Shown here piece after piece: positions 35,800 to 45,491 of a stretch of DNA of 64,000 nucleotides. Origin of the DNA: Chitinophaga horti (GTDB lineage Bacteria; Bacteroidota; Bacteroidia; Chitinophagales; Chitinophagaceae). Below the pieces are notes generated by a model. That model did no database searches, was not told the origin of the DNA, and saw nothing but the letters and a program-made list of their open reading frames with translations. The stretch lies in the NCBI RefSeq assembly GCF_022867795.2, contig NZ_CP107006.1:1860001-1924000 (forward strand), read 5' to 3'. The position numbers and the translations under genes were made by a program. Each line of letters starts with the position of its first letter. The stretch's first letter is position 1.

Positions 35800-36807
35800 A
35801 TGAAGTACTGGCCCATCCTGTTTTTACTGTTCGCTAAATTCTCACAGGCCCAGCCTGCACCCGATTATACCCGCCTGAAATACTGGGCCGCCCATCCTCA
35901 CAAACTGGACGCCGCCGACAGTGTGCCGCTATTCCTCAAAGGAGAAACGCGTGATACAGCTGTAGATGTATTTTTTCTACACCCGACCAGTTTCGTACAG
36001 CGATTCCGTAAAGCCCCGTTGAGTGCCGATATCCATGACGAAAAGATCAACGAACTCACCGAACGACAGCTCATTCATCAACAGGCGACCATCTTCAATG
36101 CCCACGCTCGGGTGTTTGCCCCATTCTACCGCCAGGCGCACCTGAGAGCGTTTTTTCAACGCGACCAGGCGGCAAACAATGCGTTTGATACCGCTTACCA
36201 GGATCTTAAAACGGCTTTTGAATATTATCTTAAACATGATAACCACGGCCGCCCGATCATCATCGCGGGGCATAGCCAGGGTGCTTTTCATGGCATCCGT
36301 TTGCTGCAGGAGTTCTTTGACGGCAAGCCGCTGCAAAAGCAACTGGTGGTCGCCTATCTCGTGGGGTGGCGAATAGACAGGAACGACTTCAAACAGATCC
36401 CACTGGGTACTTCTCCCACGCAGACAGGCTGCGTGTTAACCTGGCGTACCTACGAGAGCAACCAGATCGGTAAGGAGGATAAGAGAACGGCGGAAGGCGC
36501 ATTGTGTATCAATCCGGTTACCTGGTTGCCGGGCAACGACTGGTCAGATAAAGCGGCTTATATGGATGCGCCGGACAAACGCCTGCAAAAGCGCAGCCGG
36601 AGTGAAATACGCGCCCGTGTGCACGAAAAATATAATGTAGTGTGGGTGAAGGGGTACAACGAAGTAAATGTACCCATGCCGGGTATTGCCAGGCTGGCAT
36701 CGGCTATAGGTAACCTGCACTTGTTGGATATGAACCTCTTCTATCTGAACGTCCGCGCAAATGTAAAGCAGCGTATCGATGCTTATTTGGTTGCAAAAAG
36801 CAGATAA
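35800..36807 (+). CDS. DUF3089 alpha/beta hydrolase
   Basis: 335-aa secreted hydrolase-like protein with signal peptide LFAKFSQAQ. DUF3089 features include VFFLHPTSF, FAPFYRQAHLRAF and IIAGHSQGAFHG with the nucleophile Ser, and an SWRTY-like LTWRTYES. Sequence composition returns to the host GC content here, marking the right side of the defence island. Likely an esterase; substrate unknown. Ends at a perfect terminator. Confidence 0.88.
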   Translation: MKYWPILFLLFAKFSQAQPAPDYTRLKYWAAHPHKLDAADSVPLFLKGETRDTAVDVFFLHPTSFVQRFRKAPLSADIHDEKINELTERQLIHQQATIFNAHARVFAPFYRQAHLRAFFQRDQAANNAFDTAYQDLKTAFEYYLKHDNHGRPIIIAGHSQGAFHGIRLLQEFFDGKPLQKQLVVAYLVGWRIDRNDFKQIPLGTSPTQTGCVLTWRTYESNQIGKEDKRTAEGALCINPVTWLPGNDWSDKAAYMDAPDKRLQKRSRSEIRARVHEKYNVVWVKGYNEVNVPMPGIARLASAIGNLHLLDMNLFYLNVRANVKQRIDAYLVAKSR

Positions 36808-36820
36808 TCAATGATTTGAT

Positions 36821-36854
36821 CAATTCGGGACGCACTGCGTCCCGAATTGAAAAA
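36821..36854. terminator. long palindromic terminator
   Basis: CAATTCGGGACGCA and TGCGTCCCGAATTG form a perfect 14-bp stem around one base, followed by AAAAA. It lies between the convergent DUF3089 (stop 36807) and SRPBCC (stop 36856) genes and on the minus strand is preceded by a run that also suits termination leftward. Confidence 0.85.
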
Positions 36855-36855
36855 G

Positions 36856-37335
36856 CTATTTATGTTGCCCCGGCCACGGCTTCCCGACACCCGTTTCACA
36901 ATACAGCTTTAAACTTTTCAGGAACATCGCCCAGGTATAACTACACTCGGCCAGGTTTGGCGTATTCTCCCGCCAACCCGTATGTTGAAACCGCAGTACC
37001 ACGCCACGGTCGCTGGCCGCCTGTTCCACCTGCCCCTTCATCTCCGGTTGATCAACCTGTTCATCATGTATCAATTCAAACGAAAGTGTAGTGCCTATCC
37101 ATTCCGGATCGCCGGCTACACATTTCCAGTGGAAAGAGGTGTTTTCCCGCTGACCGGTAATGATCATATCCTTGAAGTATCCATTGCCGAAGTGAAAGCG
37201 GAGCGTGGGGGCGCCTGAACTGAGCAGCTCCGTCCGAGGCGTCCACCAGTGGCTTAGGCCATCTACGCTGGTAATAGCGCGATAAACCTGTTGGAGGGGA
37301 GCGGCGATCAGTAACTGATGATGGATGCTGTACAT
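36856..37335 (-). CDS. SRPBCC (AHSA1-like) protein 1
   Basis: 159 aa, START/AHSA1 fold: HHQLLIAAPLQQVYRAITS, LSHWWTPRTE, LRFHFGNGYFKDM, and C-terminal YTWAMFLKSLKLYCETG. Such proteins bind hydrophobic ligands or act as co-chaperone-like domains. It follows a second SRPBCC gene by one base, so they form a two-gene operon, divergent from a GlxA-type regulator. Confidence 0.87.
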   Translation of the reverse strand: MYSIHHQLLIAAPLQQVYRAITSVDGLSHWWTPRTELLSSGAPTLRFHFGNGYFKDMIITGQRENTSFHWKCVAGDPEWIGTTLSFELIHDEQVDQPEMKGQVEQAASDRGVVLRFQHTGWRENTPNLAECSYTWAMFLKSLKLYCETGVGKPWPGQHK

Positions 37336-37336
37336 G

Positions 37337-37783
37337 TTATTCTTTTTTATCGGCGTTGCCTTCGCCGGTTTCGATAAGTTTTTTCAGGCTGCCATGCAGG
37401 TAGCCATGCCAGGAGGTAGTGCAAATATCGTAACATTCCAATGGCGCCGCCAACCCGTGATGGGTAAAGGTGATTTCGGTCTTTTCATTGTCGATGTTGG
37501 CAATGTCAAATTGAATACTCGTGCCGACCCATTCCTTCGGGTTCTCCAGGAAATGTTTGTGGCCGCCTGTTACTTCCCACATCAATTTGTGGTTCACGAG
37601 TTGCTCTTTCAGCTGCAAGTGAATGAACGTGTCGCCAAAGGTAACGGTAAATTCATCGCCGATTTTACCGGTTTTGCCTTCGTAATTCTCGGTCCACCAG
37701 CCGGGGATGTTCTTTATAGCCAGGTACACGTCGTTGGCAGATTTGCCGGAGGTCATGCTGGTTGTATAAGATTTGTGATCCAT
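37337..37783 (-). CDS. SRPBCC (AHSA1-like) protein 2
   Basis: 148 aa from ATG 37783 (MDHKSYTTSM). SRPBCC features: TSGKSANDVYLAIKNIPGWW, GDEFTVTFGDTFIHLQL, and C-terminal SWHGYLHGSLKKLIETG. Similar to protein 1 and probably a diverged duplicate. First gene of the pair; the start lies about 110 bp from the divergent AraC/GlxA regulator, which may control it. Confidence 0.87.
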   Translation of the reverse strand: MDHKSYTTSMTSGKSANDVYLAIKNIPGWWTENYEGKTGKIGDEFTVTFGDTFIHLQLKEQLVNHKLMWEVTGGHKHFLENPKEWVGTSIQFDIANIDNEKTEITFTHHGLAAPLECYDICTTSWHGYLHGSLKKLIETGEGNADKKE

Positions 37784-37890
37784 TGTCGTTGATTTTAGGC
37801 AAAGAAACATCAAAAAATGCCCTCGCTTAGGGGTCTAAATAGACATTTGAAGGGGCTGATCCGGACATCTATTTTAATTATTTTTGGTAG

Positions 37891-38880
37891 ATGAAACACC
37901 TCAGTATCCTGGTCCCGGATGATCAAACCACGATGAGTACGGTCGCCTGCATCGTAGGTGCCTTCCAGGTATTTACGGAAGCGAATCGCGCTGCCAGACG
38001 AAACGCGTTTAAGGTAGAGCTGGTGAGCGCTGTTAAGGGCGCTGTACTCACGCAGGGAATGATGTCGGTCGTCAGCCATGTAGCGATCGATGAGGTGAAG
38101 AAAACCGACCTGGTGATCATTCCGGCATCGCTGGTCCGCAGTTATGATAAGGCGACCAAACATAACCGGTTGTTGATCGACTGGGTGGCCAGTCAGCACC
38201 ACGCAGGCGCAGAAGTCGCCAGTATGTGTGCAGGCTGCTTCATGCTGGCTGCCACCGGTATATTGGAAGGTCGCATCTGCTCTACGCACTGGGCCTTGTC
38301 AGATGAGTTCCGGGAATTGTACCCTGATGTACAGCTGCAAACGGATAGGCTCATCACGGATGAAAATGGTATCTACACAAATGGCGGCGCCTATTCTTTC
38401 CTCAATTTGCTGATGTACCTGGTAGAGAAGTTCTACGACCGCTCCACCGCCCTGCATTGCGCCAAATATTTCCAGGTGGACATGGGCAGGGATATGCAGG
38501 CGGAGTTCTCGATATTCAGCGGCTACAAAAAACATACGGACGATCTGGTGCTGGACGCACAGCAATTCGTAGAACGTAACTACCAGGAAAAGATGTCGTT
38601 CGAGCAGTTGTCATCCACCTTGGGCACGAGCCGCCGCAATTTCGACAGGCGTTTTATAAAAGCGACAGGATTTAATCCTTTGGATTACCTCCAACGCGTA
38701 AGGGTAGAGGCAGCGAAAAAACAACTGGAGGCCACGCGTAAAACGGTGAATGAGGTCATGTATGAGGTGGGTTATAACGATCCCAGGGCCTTCCGCGAGG
38801 TGTTTAACCGTATTACCGGACTGTCGCCCCTGGAATACAAATTGAAGTACAACAAAGAAAACAGTTTGCTTTCCATATGA
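37891..38880 (+). CDS. GlxA-family AraC-type regulator (DJ-1/PfpI + HTH)
   Basis: 329-aa transcription factor. Residues 1-190 are a DJ-1/PfpI-like domain (LSILVPDDQTTMSTVACIVG, SMCAGCFMLAATGIL with the conserved Cys position). The C-terminal 100 residues hold the double helix-turn-helix (FEQLSSTLGTSRRNFDRRF, VNEVMYEVGYNDPRAFREVF). Effector unknown. It overlaps the following hydrolase by 4 bp and faces the two SRPBCC genes, suggesting one small regulon. Confidence 0.9.
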   Translation: MKHLSILVPDDQTTMSTVACIVGAFQVFTEANRAARRNAFKVELVSAVKGAVLTQGMMSVVSHVAIDEVKKTDLVIIPASLVRSYDKATKHNRLLIDWVASQHHAGAEVASMCAGCFMLAATGILEGRICSTHWALSDEFRELYPDVQLQTDRLITDENGIYTNGGAYSFLNLLMYLVEKFYDRSTALHCAKYFQVDMGRDMQAEFSIFSGYKKHTDDLVLDAQQFVERNYQEKMSFEQLSSTLGTSRRNFDRRFIKATGFNPLDYLQRVRVEAAKKQLEATRKTVNEVMYEVGYNDPRAFREVFNRITGLSPLEYKLKYNKENSLLSI

Positions 38881-39425
38881 AGAAACAAGTGCTTTTTATA
38901 CAGGGAGGGGGAGAAGACGGCTACAACGCCGATAAAACCCTGGTCGCAGCGCTTCAGCAGGCGTTGGGAGCAGACTATGAGGTTCAGTACCCGGAACTGG
39001 CTTCCGATGATCAGGCGGCCGATTTCGGCTGGCCTGCGCAGATCGGGAAATTGATAAAAGCCTTTGACCTGGTCGTGGCGCATTCACTCGGCGCGTCCAT
39101 GTTGCTGAAATACTTGTCTGAAAACAAGGTCGAAACCGGCGCAAAGCAAGTATGGCTGATCGCAACGCCCTTCTGGACCGGCAGTGAGGACTGGAAACAA
39201 GGATTGAAACTCAGTACAGACTTCGCCACGCATCTTCCGAAGGATTATCGGATTCATTTTTACCACTGTAAAGATGATGACGAGGTGCCGTTTGATCACT
39301 TGTCGAAATACAGGCAGCGCCTGCCCTCAGCAACTTTTTGTGAAATAGAAACGGGCGGACATCAACTCGGCGAAAAAATCCGCCTGGTGGCAGATGGTAT
39401 TAAAAAAGAGGCTGCCCGTCCGTAA
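38877..39425 (+). CDS. RBBP9/YdeN-type alpha/beta hydrolase
   Basis: 182-aa small serine hydrolase: LFIQGGGEDG at the N terminus, nucleophile elbow VAHSLGASM, acid-bearing CKDDDEVPFDH, and GGHQLG with the catalytic His. No signal peptide, so cytoplasmic. Coupled to the GlxA-type regulator through ATGA. Substrate unknown. Confidence 0.85.
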   Translation: MKKQVLFIQGGGEDGYNADKTLVAALQQALGADYEVQYPELASDDQAADFGWPAQIGKLIKAFDLVVAHSLGASMLLKYLSENKVETGAKQVWLIATPFWTGSEDWKQGLKLSTDFATHLPKDYRIHFYHCKDDDEVPFDHLSKYRQRLPSATFCEIETGGHQLGEKIRLVADGIKKEAARP

Positions 39426-39440
39426 CGAGCAGCCTCTTTT
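39403..39440. terminator. convergent terminator
   Basis: AAAAGAGGCTGC and GCAGCCTCTTTT form a 12-bp stem with a 13-nt loop and T/A runs on both sides. It covers the last codons of the hydrolase gene and serves both it and the convergent gene ending at 39455. Confidence 0.85.
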
Positions 39441-39454
39441 CTCAATAGATGCGC

Positions 39455-41920
39455 CTATTTATTCCGCATCCTGTCCGCCAATATCTTCATATAAAAACCT
39501 CCCACCACACTTCTTGCCTTAAAGTTCTCGCGGATGCCGGTAATGGCATCGTAGAAGTCGTTCAGCGGCACGCGCGACGGGGTGGCGATGGCATGTTCGT
39601 ATACGGGTGCCACCAGCTGGTCGAACTGTTCCCGCTGCGGTGCGAAAGTGGCCGTCCATAAGATCCAGTCGTTTTTGGTATACGTTTTCCGGCTGTCCAG
39701 GGGCAGGCCGAATCGCTGTTGTTTTGTGAGGTAGTAGTTGGTTTCGGTATCGTACACTTTCTGCGGGAATAGTTCCAGGTCGAGCACCTTGTCCCATACC
39801 AGGTTGTATTTCTGGCTCCAGGTGTTTTTGTTGTCGAACGTCAGGCTATAATGATCGCCGCCATCAGCCATCTCCATCCATTTAGGCACCATGCTCTCCG
39901 CGATCGCGCGGTACTTTTTCGCCACGTCGGGTTTGCCAGCCATTTCCGCCAGCTGTGCGTAACAGGCGATGCCTACGATGGCTTTAACTGATAGGTTGGC
40001 ATTGCGGGCGAGGTGACCGGCAAAGTCGTCGGTACACAATTGCGTTTTAGGGTCCAGTCCCTCTTTCACGAGGTAATCGACCCAGGTGGTCAGTGTATTC
40101 CAGTGTAGCTTCGCATAATCGGCATTACCCTGTACTTTGGCAATGGCTGCGGTGAGAATGATCATATTGCCTGATTCTTCCACCGGCATGGGTTCTCCGT
40201 ATGTTTGTCCGTTAGCGATCGGGTAGGTGCCAAGGTCGTGAGCCGCCCATGGGTGTGGGTATTTACCGCTTTCACTGAAGTAAAAGATGCCGTTCAGCAT
40301 GCCCTGTAATAACTCGGGATTGTAAAGCAGGTATAGCGGGGCAGACGGATAAGTAACATCCACCGTGTTAATGAATCCACCGCTATTGTTTTCTTTTGAA
40401 AGCCACAGTACTTCGCCCTTCGGACTTTTCACCAGCGTATGTGCGGCAATGCTTTGGCGATAGGCCAGCGCGCAAAGGTGCGCATACTTGTCGCCCCCGG
40501 CTTTGAGTGCTTCCTCTTGCAATTCCTTATTGAAGGCAACACATCTTTCTGTCACTGATTTGTACTCCTTCGCCGCATCTGCCAGCTGGCCTTCGATCGT
40601 TTGTTTGTCATCATTATTCCACCAGGGGCGCAGATTCGTGTTGAAGTATTGAACGGAATAAATCTCGTCGTAGGCAAGCATCAGCTGGCGCTCAACCGGT
40701 TCCCTGCCCACTTTACTGATGGGAATAACGGTATTCAGCGACAACGATTTTCCATTTGTAATGGTGGATGCAGAAGCGCCTTTGGTAAAAGTACCCGCGG
40801 CATCAGGACCTTTGGTGATGTACTGCACCGCGCCTGACGCTTGCGGAGCGGCCACGTAGAAGTAACCCCAGTCGATGCGCATGTCATCTGCTCCCTTTTG
40901 GAGGATGGGTTGTTCCACAGTACCCACCTTTAAGATGGACAGGCCGCCATTGGCGTACTTACGCGCTGTTACCGGCTGCATCGGCTGGTGGACAGCGATG
41001 TTGGACGACGCGCCTAAGAATATTTTAACGTTGTGTGTTTTATCGTCGTTCGACTTCACATTGTACGTGATGTAGGAAACCGGGCGTGCAAGCAGCTTCA
41101 TATCGTTCAGCAGCAACGGGGACGTGAAGGTCAGTTTCAGGTCTACATTGCCACAGGCAAAGTCATAGATCGTTTGGGTGGCCGTAAAGCGCACGTCTTT
41201 CTGTGTCGCTAAGTCAATTTTCTCCGTGTTGTCTTTCACTTTATCTACCAGGCCAAAGTCCAGGAACCTGCCGCCTGCGGTATTTTTCAGGTGGATGGCG
41301 ATGATGTTTTGTCCTGTTTTAAGGTCGGATGTAGACAGCGGGTGATATTGAAAAGTGCTGGTCCAGCCCACTTTGTCGTACACCTGCTTACCGTTCAGGA
41401 ATACCTCGATATTATCATCGTGGTTCAGTTTCAGGAACAGTTCGTTGATAGCAGAAAGGTTGCTTACATTAAATGTTCTTCTCACCCAGATATTGTTCGA
41501 TTTCCAGCTGGTTTTAGCCGTTTTTGCATCGTCGCCGATCGGTGCCTGCCCGGATTTCCAGCTCGCATCGCTGAAGTTGGCGGCAGTCCAGTCGCCTGTT
41601 GGTTTAGCTTCCGTATAGCGAACGTTATACGCCGTTTCATCGGCCGCGCTCACAATGGTTTTATAGTTTATTTCGGCTTTACCCATGAAGCGGTAAATAC
41701 GGCCGTCCACGTTAATCAGTCCCAGTAAAGAATGATCCGCGCCGGTCCAGTGTTGTGTAGTGGAGGCATTCAACTGGTCGGTGTGCGACCAGATGCTGAA
41801 ATAGGTATTGTGTGTGATCAGGGGATAAGCCGGTGCCTGTCTTTCCTGTGCGTGGAGCTGCGTGCCTGCGAATAAACCCGCTATGGCCGCAAATGTTTTG
41901 ATGATAACCAATCTCGTCAT
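39455..41920 (-). CDS. DUF4965/DUF5127/DUF1793 glutaminase-type secreted protein
   Basis: 821 aa from ATG 41920 with signal peptide FAGTQLHAQ. Family features include LITHNTYFSIWSHTDQLN, TQHWTGADHSLLG, QLMLAYDEIYSVQYF, YPHPWAAHDLGTYP, MPVEESGNMIILTAA and NLVWDKVLDLELFP, the layout of fungal and Bacteroidota GtaA-type glutaminases with an (alpha/alpha) barrel. A galactose-binding-like insert (about 100-210, KLNHDDNIEVFLNGKQ) carries an added beta-sandwich. True glutaminase activity is uncertain; a glycoside role is possible. The extension upstream to 42046 lacks a signal peptide. Confidence 0.82.
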   Translation of the reverse strand: MTRLVIIKTFAAIAGLFAGTQLHAQERQAPAYPLITHNTYFSIWSHTDQLNASTTQHWTGADHSLLGLINVDGRIYRFMGKAEINYKTIVSAADETAYNVRYTEAKPTGDWTAANFSDASWKSGQAPIGDDAKTAKTSWKSNNIWVRRTFNVSNLSAINELFLKLNHDDNIEVFLNGKQVYDKVGWTSTFQYHPLSTSDLKTGQNIIAIHLKNTAGGRFLDFGLVDKVKDNTEKIDLATQKDVRFTATQTIYDFACGNVDLKLTFTSPLLLNDMKLLARPVSYITYNVKSNDDKTHNVKIFLGASSNIAVHQPMQPVTARKYANGGLSILKVGTVEQPILQKGADDMRIDWGYFYVAAPQASGAVQYITKGPDAAGTFTKGASASTITNGKSLSLNTVIPISKVGREPVERQLMLAYDEIYSVQYFNTNLRPWWNNDDKQTIEGQLADAAKEYKSVTERCVAFNKELQEEALKAGGDKYAHLCALAYRQSIAAHTLVKSPKGEVLWLSKENNSGGFINTVDVTYPSAPLYLLYNPELLQGMLNGIFYFSESGKYPHPWAAHDLGTYPIANGQTYGEPMPVEESGNMIILTAAIAKVQGNADYAKLHWNTLTTWVDYLVKEGLDPKTQLCTDDFAGHLARNANLSVKAIVGIACYAQLAEMAGKPDVAKKYRAIAESMVPKWMEMADGGDHYSLTFDNKNTWSQKYNLVWDKVLDLELFPQKVYDTETNYYLTKQQRFGLPLDSRKTYTKNDWILWTATFAPQREQFDQLVAPVYEHAIATPSRVPLNDFYDAITGIRENFKARSVVGGFYMKILADRMRNK

Positions 41921-42087
41921 GTAAATATCTTTGTTCAAATAAAAGATCGGTAAAGTAAATAACAACCCATGGAACCGTTGTGCATTTTGTTTCATTTTTT
42001 GTTCAATCTGTTTCAACACCAACAAATACTGCGATTTCGTGCTCATTCCTACTATATTTACCGCTTACACTAACTGTACCGACGTCG

Positions 42088-43197
42088 ATGGATAACCACC
42101 AACTTGCCACAAAACCGCATTATCTTATTTTGGACGGATTGCGTGGCGTGGCCGCTGTGATCGTAGTATGTTTTCACCTGTTCGAGCCACTTTCAACCGG
42201 TCATCTCGACCAGGTCATCAACCATGGCTACCTGGCGGTGGATTTCTTCTTCCTGTTGTCTGGATATGTGATCGGCTATGCATACGATGACCGCTGGCAC
42301 AAACTCACTATCGGCGGCTTTCTCAGGCGTCGTTTCGAACGCCTTCAACCCCTGGTGATACTGGGTATGACGCTCGGTGCTATCGGTTTCTATTTCACTG
42401 ATTCCGCGATATGGCCACTTATCCATACAGTTCCCGTATGGAAGTTGCTCGTCGTTATGCTCATCGGCTACACGATATTCCCCATCCCTTTATCGATGGA
42501 CATTCGCGGCTGGCAGGAGATGCATCCGCTTAACAGTGTGGGCTGGTCTTTATTTTTCGAGTACATCGCCAATATTTTATACGCTATCGGCCTTAGAAAA
42601 TTATCCAATAAAGCACTCTCCGTTTTCGTATTGATCGCTGCCGCCGTCCTTTTTCATTTCGTTCTTACCAATCCTAATGGCGACGTCACCGGCGGCTGGA
42701 CGCTCAACTGGGAACATATGCGCGCCGGCATGACCCGCGTGATGTATCCTTTCTTTGCAGGCTTATTACTGTCACGCGTCGCGAAACCCACTTACATCAA
42801 GAACGCTTTCCTATGGGCGACGCTGCTGATCATCGCAGTGCTTTTCATGCCCCGTATCGGCGGCGCGGAACATCTTTGGCTGAATGGTTTATACGAAGCG
42901 ATCTGTATCACCGTGGTTTTCCCCGCGATCGTGTACATCGGTGCGAGCGGTGTATTGCATCAACCCCGCGAACGCCAGGCGTGTAAGTTTTTGGGAGATA
43001 TATCTTATCCGTTGTATATGGTGCATTATCCGCTGGTGTATTTCTATGTGGCCTGGGTGAGTAACAACAAAGGCGTAACGATCGCGGAGGCCTGGCCATA
43101 TGCGTTGGCGACGCTCGTAGGGTCAATTATACTGGCTTATGTAAGTTTGAAATGGTTCGACGAACCGGTGCGGAAGTGGTTGCGGAGGATGAGTTAA
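42088..43197 (+). CDS. acyltransferase 3 family (OafA/YrhL-like) membrane protein
   Basis: 369 aa from ATG 42088. Opens with the family motif LILDGLRGVAAVIVVCFH (catalytic His in the first helix), then GYLAVDFFFLLSGYVIGYAY, about ten transmembrane helices, and ends YPLYMVHYPLVYFYVAW. These enzymes move acyl groups onto extracytoplasmic glycans. Stands alone; its target cannot be deduced from neighbours. Confidence 0.92.
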   Translation: MDNHQLATKPHYLILDGLRGVAAVIVVCFHLFEPLSTGHLDQVINHGYLAVDFFFLLSGYVIGYAYDDRWHKLTIGGFLRRRFERLQPLVILGMTLGAIGFYFTDSAIWPLIHTVPVWKLLVVMLIGYTIFPIPLSMDIRGWQEMHPLNSVGWSLFFEYIANILYAIGLRKLSNKALSVFVLIAAAVLFHFVLTNPNGDVTGGWTLNWEHMRAGMTRVMYPFFAGLLLSRVAKPTYIKNAFLWATLLIIAVLFMPRIGGAEHLWLNGLYEAICITVVFPAIVYIGASGVLHQPRERQACKFLGDISYPLYMVHYPLVYFYVAWVSNNKGVTIAEAWPYALATLVGSIILAYVSLKWFDEPVRKWLRRMS

Positions 43198-43201
43198 CAT
43201 C

Positions 43202-43900
43202 TTAGCAAATCAACAACAACCTGTACACCCCCGACTTCTCCTCCGGTGCCCTGTGCAAACAAGGCGGCACAGCACTTTCCGGATGATCGACCGCCAGCCG
43301 CCACAAATGCCCGACGCCCAGGTTCACCGGACGTGCCCCTGGTTTCGCCTGGTAATGCAGGTCAAAGAAGTGCTCACTTAAAAACGCTTCAAAGCCCTCC
43401 TCCGGGCCGTCATATAGTTGCCTGAGCTCGCGCCGGATCTCCGGGATCAGTACTTTCTGTACGCCCTGCGAGTTGGGCAGTATATCGCTCGAATCGCCAT
43501 GATACGTGCATAAGAAAGTATCCGTCGGTACGGGCGACCGGTCTACGTGAAACGAATAAACGTCGGTAGCAAAGAACGGCAGCGCATCATCGCGGTCATA
43601 GTATTTTATCACGTTCAGGCTCGGCGACGCACCATGTGCTTGTAACAGCGCCATGTCATTTAAAAGGATGTCACGGGCAAGTTGTCCCCGCTCACTTAGC
43701 TGTAGTTCAAGCAGCTCATCCGCCTCAACCGTTGTAATATTCCCGCTTAACGGCAGCTTGTTAACGATCTCAGCGAAATCGCCCGCCAGTTCGCGCTCCC
43801 AGCAAATCGCATTCATCTGCCCGGAGAATGGCGTAGCAACCAGTTCCTGGAAACTTTTCACCAGTTGGACCTGGCCTTCTCCATGCGACAAATCTATCAT
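43202..43900 (-). CDS. DUF1826-like protein (tentative)
   Basis: 232 aa from ATG 43900; the longer frame to 43969 reads back through a terminator hairpin. Features: CWERELAGDF, FHVDRSPVPTDTFLCTYHG and C-terminal HRAPEEKSGVYRLLLIC, which resemble DUF1826 proteins. No signal peptide. Function unknown. It lies downstream of the SusD gene but is separated from it by a strong terminator. Confidence 0.6.
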   Translation of the reverse strand: MIDLSHGEGQVQLVKSFQELVATPFSGQMNAICWERELAGDFAEIVNKLPLSGNITTVEADELLELQLSERGQLARDILLNDMALLQAHGASPSLNVIKYYDRDDALPFFATDVYSFHVDRSPVPTDTFLCTYHGDSSDILPNSQGVQKVLIPEIRRELRQLYDGPEEGFEAFLSEHFFDLHYQAKPGARPVNLGVGHLWRLAVDHPESAVPPCLHRAPEEKSGVYRLLLIC

Positions 43901-43913
43901 GCGGTGAAGATAC

Positions 43914-43959
43914 AAAAAAGAGAGGCTGACCAAAAAGTACTGGTCAGCCTCTCTTTTTT
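43914..43959 (-). terminator. terminator of the SusCD operon
   Basis: 19-bp perfect stem (from AAAAAAGAGAGGCTGACCA) with an 8-nt loop and T runs, 48 bp after the SusD stop. The strongest hairpin in the window. Confidence 0.93.
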
Positions 43960-44006
43960 CGGGCTCCATGGAGAGCGATGCTCAAAGCCCTCCATCAGCC
44001 TTTAAG

Positions 44007-45473
44007 CTATTGATTGTACTGTGGATTCTGCTGTGCCTGTAACCCCGGGTTCGCGTTAATCTCCGTCTGCGAGATAGGAAGAAGGGTTTTAAAGAACGTT
44101 CTGTCGATCGTTTTCGGCCGCGTGGCCACGGTTAAACCAATTACCTCATCATTGAACGTGATGGATTGATTCAAACGGATCATATCAAAGAACCGGTGTC
44201 CTTCCCCAAACAGCTCTTTACTTCTTTCCTCCAGGATCATATCCAGCGTTACCGTAGCAGCGGTGGCGGCGGGTAAGTTTGGCGAGCGTTTACGAATAGC
44301 GTTCAGGTAAGTGGCGGCCTTGCCTGCATCGGTGGGCATAGCAGCTTCGGCAGCAATCAGGTAGATTTCTGAAAGGCGTATCACTTTAATGTTCACGGCT
44401 GTTGGGGTGGTCTTTCCATCGCCGGCCAATGTGGTGCTGCCATTGTATTTGTACAGGGCGCCTTTGCGGGGAGCAGCCGGGGTGGACAATTCATCATCAT
44501 TCATCACGCCCCAGCGCACATCCGCCGGGTCTTGTTTCAACCGGGTCAGGAAGTAGTCGCTCGCCATGTACCAGCCCAGCACATTACTGCCGCCTTCTCC
44601 TTTTTTCCGGAGATAGGCCCCCAGGGATGTAAGCCCCAGGTCTCCTTCCAGCGGGTAAATACCCAGTTCAAAAATAGACTCCGTACCAAACTGGGTTTTC
44701 CACGAATCGACCCAATTGCCGTTGGTGTAAAGTACATAAGGACTGGTCGTGATCACCTCTTCCGCAAACTTCAACGCGTTCATATAATCCTTCATGTACA
44801 GGTAAACACGGGCCTGCAACGCAATGTTGCCGAAGTAGTTGATAAAGCCGTTGTTTTTTGTCTTACCAAGCAAAGGGGCCGCGGCTTTCAGGTCGGCGAG
44901 TATCTGCGTATAGTTTTCTTCCACAGTATTGCGCAGCGGTTGTGCGGAAGATGGGATCGGCGTCGTGATGTTCGGTACGCCATAAGCGGTCTTGTTGTCA
45001 TCGTACGATTTACCGTACAGTCGCACCAGGTCAAAGTACATCAGCGCCCGTAGCGTAAGCGCCTGTCCCTTATAGGTATCAAAGCCGGTAACGCCCGTTG
45101 CCTCCAGTTGCGCAATGTTTTGCAGCAGGTTATTCACTTGCAGCAATACAAAATAAATCTGTGACCAATACCCGGAATAACTGCCCGTAGTGGGAGCGTG
45201 GTTAAAGGTGTACAGGCCGTCGTTGCCCCGGCCTTGCGATGGAATGGTCATATCGCCGCCTTTGGCATCGGCATACAAAACGAAATTCCTGCCGTAATAG
45301 TCGCCGTTGGTCATGCTGCGTTCAATACCGTTGATCATGATCTGTGCATCGGCAGGCGTTTTGATCGAGGTGCCGGCATCTACCTGGTTAGAGGGTTTTT
45401 CGTCCAGGAATTTGCTGCAGGATGACAGGCCGATCGTAACCATGCATGCCAATAGTATTTTCACTTTCTTCAT
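44007..45473 (-). CDS. RagB/SusD-family nutrient-binding lipoprotein
   Basis: 488 aa from ATG 45473 (MKKVKILLACMVTIGLSSC, lipobox LSSC). SusD features: FLDEKPSNQ near the start, YWSQIYFVLLQVNNLL, AQALTLRALMYFDLVRLYG-like GQALTLRALMYFDLVRLYG, EIYLIAAEAAM, and LDMILEERSKELFGEGHRFFDMIR at the C terminus. Surface lid of the SusC transporter; it binds a glycan or other oligomer. It starts 18 bp after SusC. No glycoside hydrolase follows, so the substrate is unknown. Confidence 0.95.
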   Translation of the reverse strand: MKKVKILLACMVTIGLSSCSKFLDEKPSNQVDAGTSIKTPADAQIMINGIERSMTNGDYYGRNFVLYADAKGGDMTIPSQGRGNDGLYTFNHAPTTGSYSGYWSQIYFVLLQVNNLLQNIAQLEATGVTGFDTYKGQALTLRALMYFDLVRLYGKSYDDNKTAYGVPNITTPIPSSAQPLRNTVEENYTQILADLKAAAPLLGKTKNNGFINYFGNIALQARVYLYMKDYMNALKFAEEVITTSPYVLYTNGNWVDSWKTQFGTESIFELGIYPLEGDLGLTSLGAYLRKKGEGGSNVLGWYMASDYFLTRLKQDPADVRWGVMNDDELSTPAAPRKGALYKYNGSTTLAGDGKTTPTAVNIKVIRLSEIYLIAAEAAMPTDAGKAATYLNAIRKRSPNLPAATAATVTLDMILEERSKELFGEGHRFFDMIRLNQSITFNDEVIGLTVATRPKTIDRTFFKTLLPISQTEINANPGLQAQQNPQYNQ

Positions 45474-45491
45474 CTTCAATAATTTTATCAA

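Noticed and set aside
37879..37886. TATTTTTG before the GlxA-type gene as its promoter
   Set aside because: It lies 4 bp from the start codon and no -33 element is at a fitting distance.
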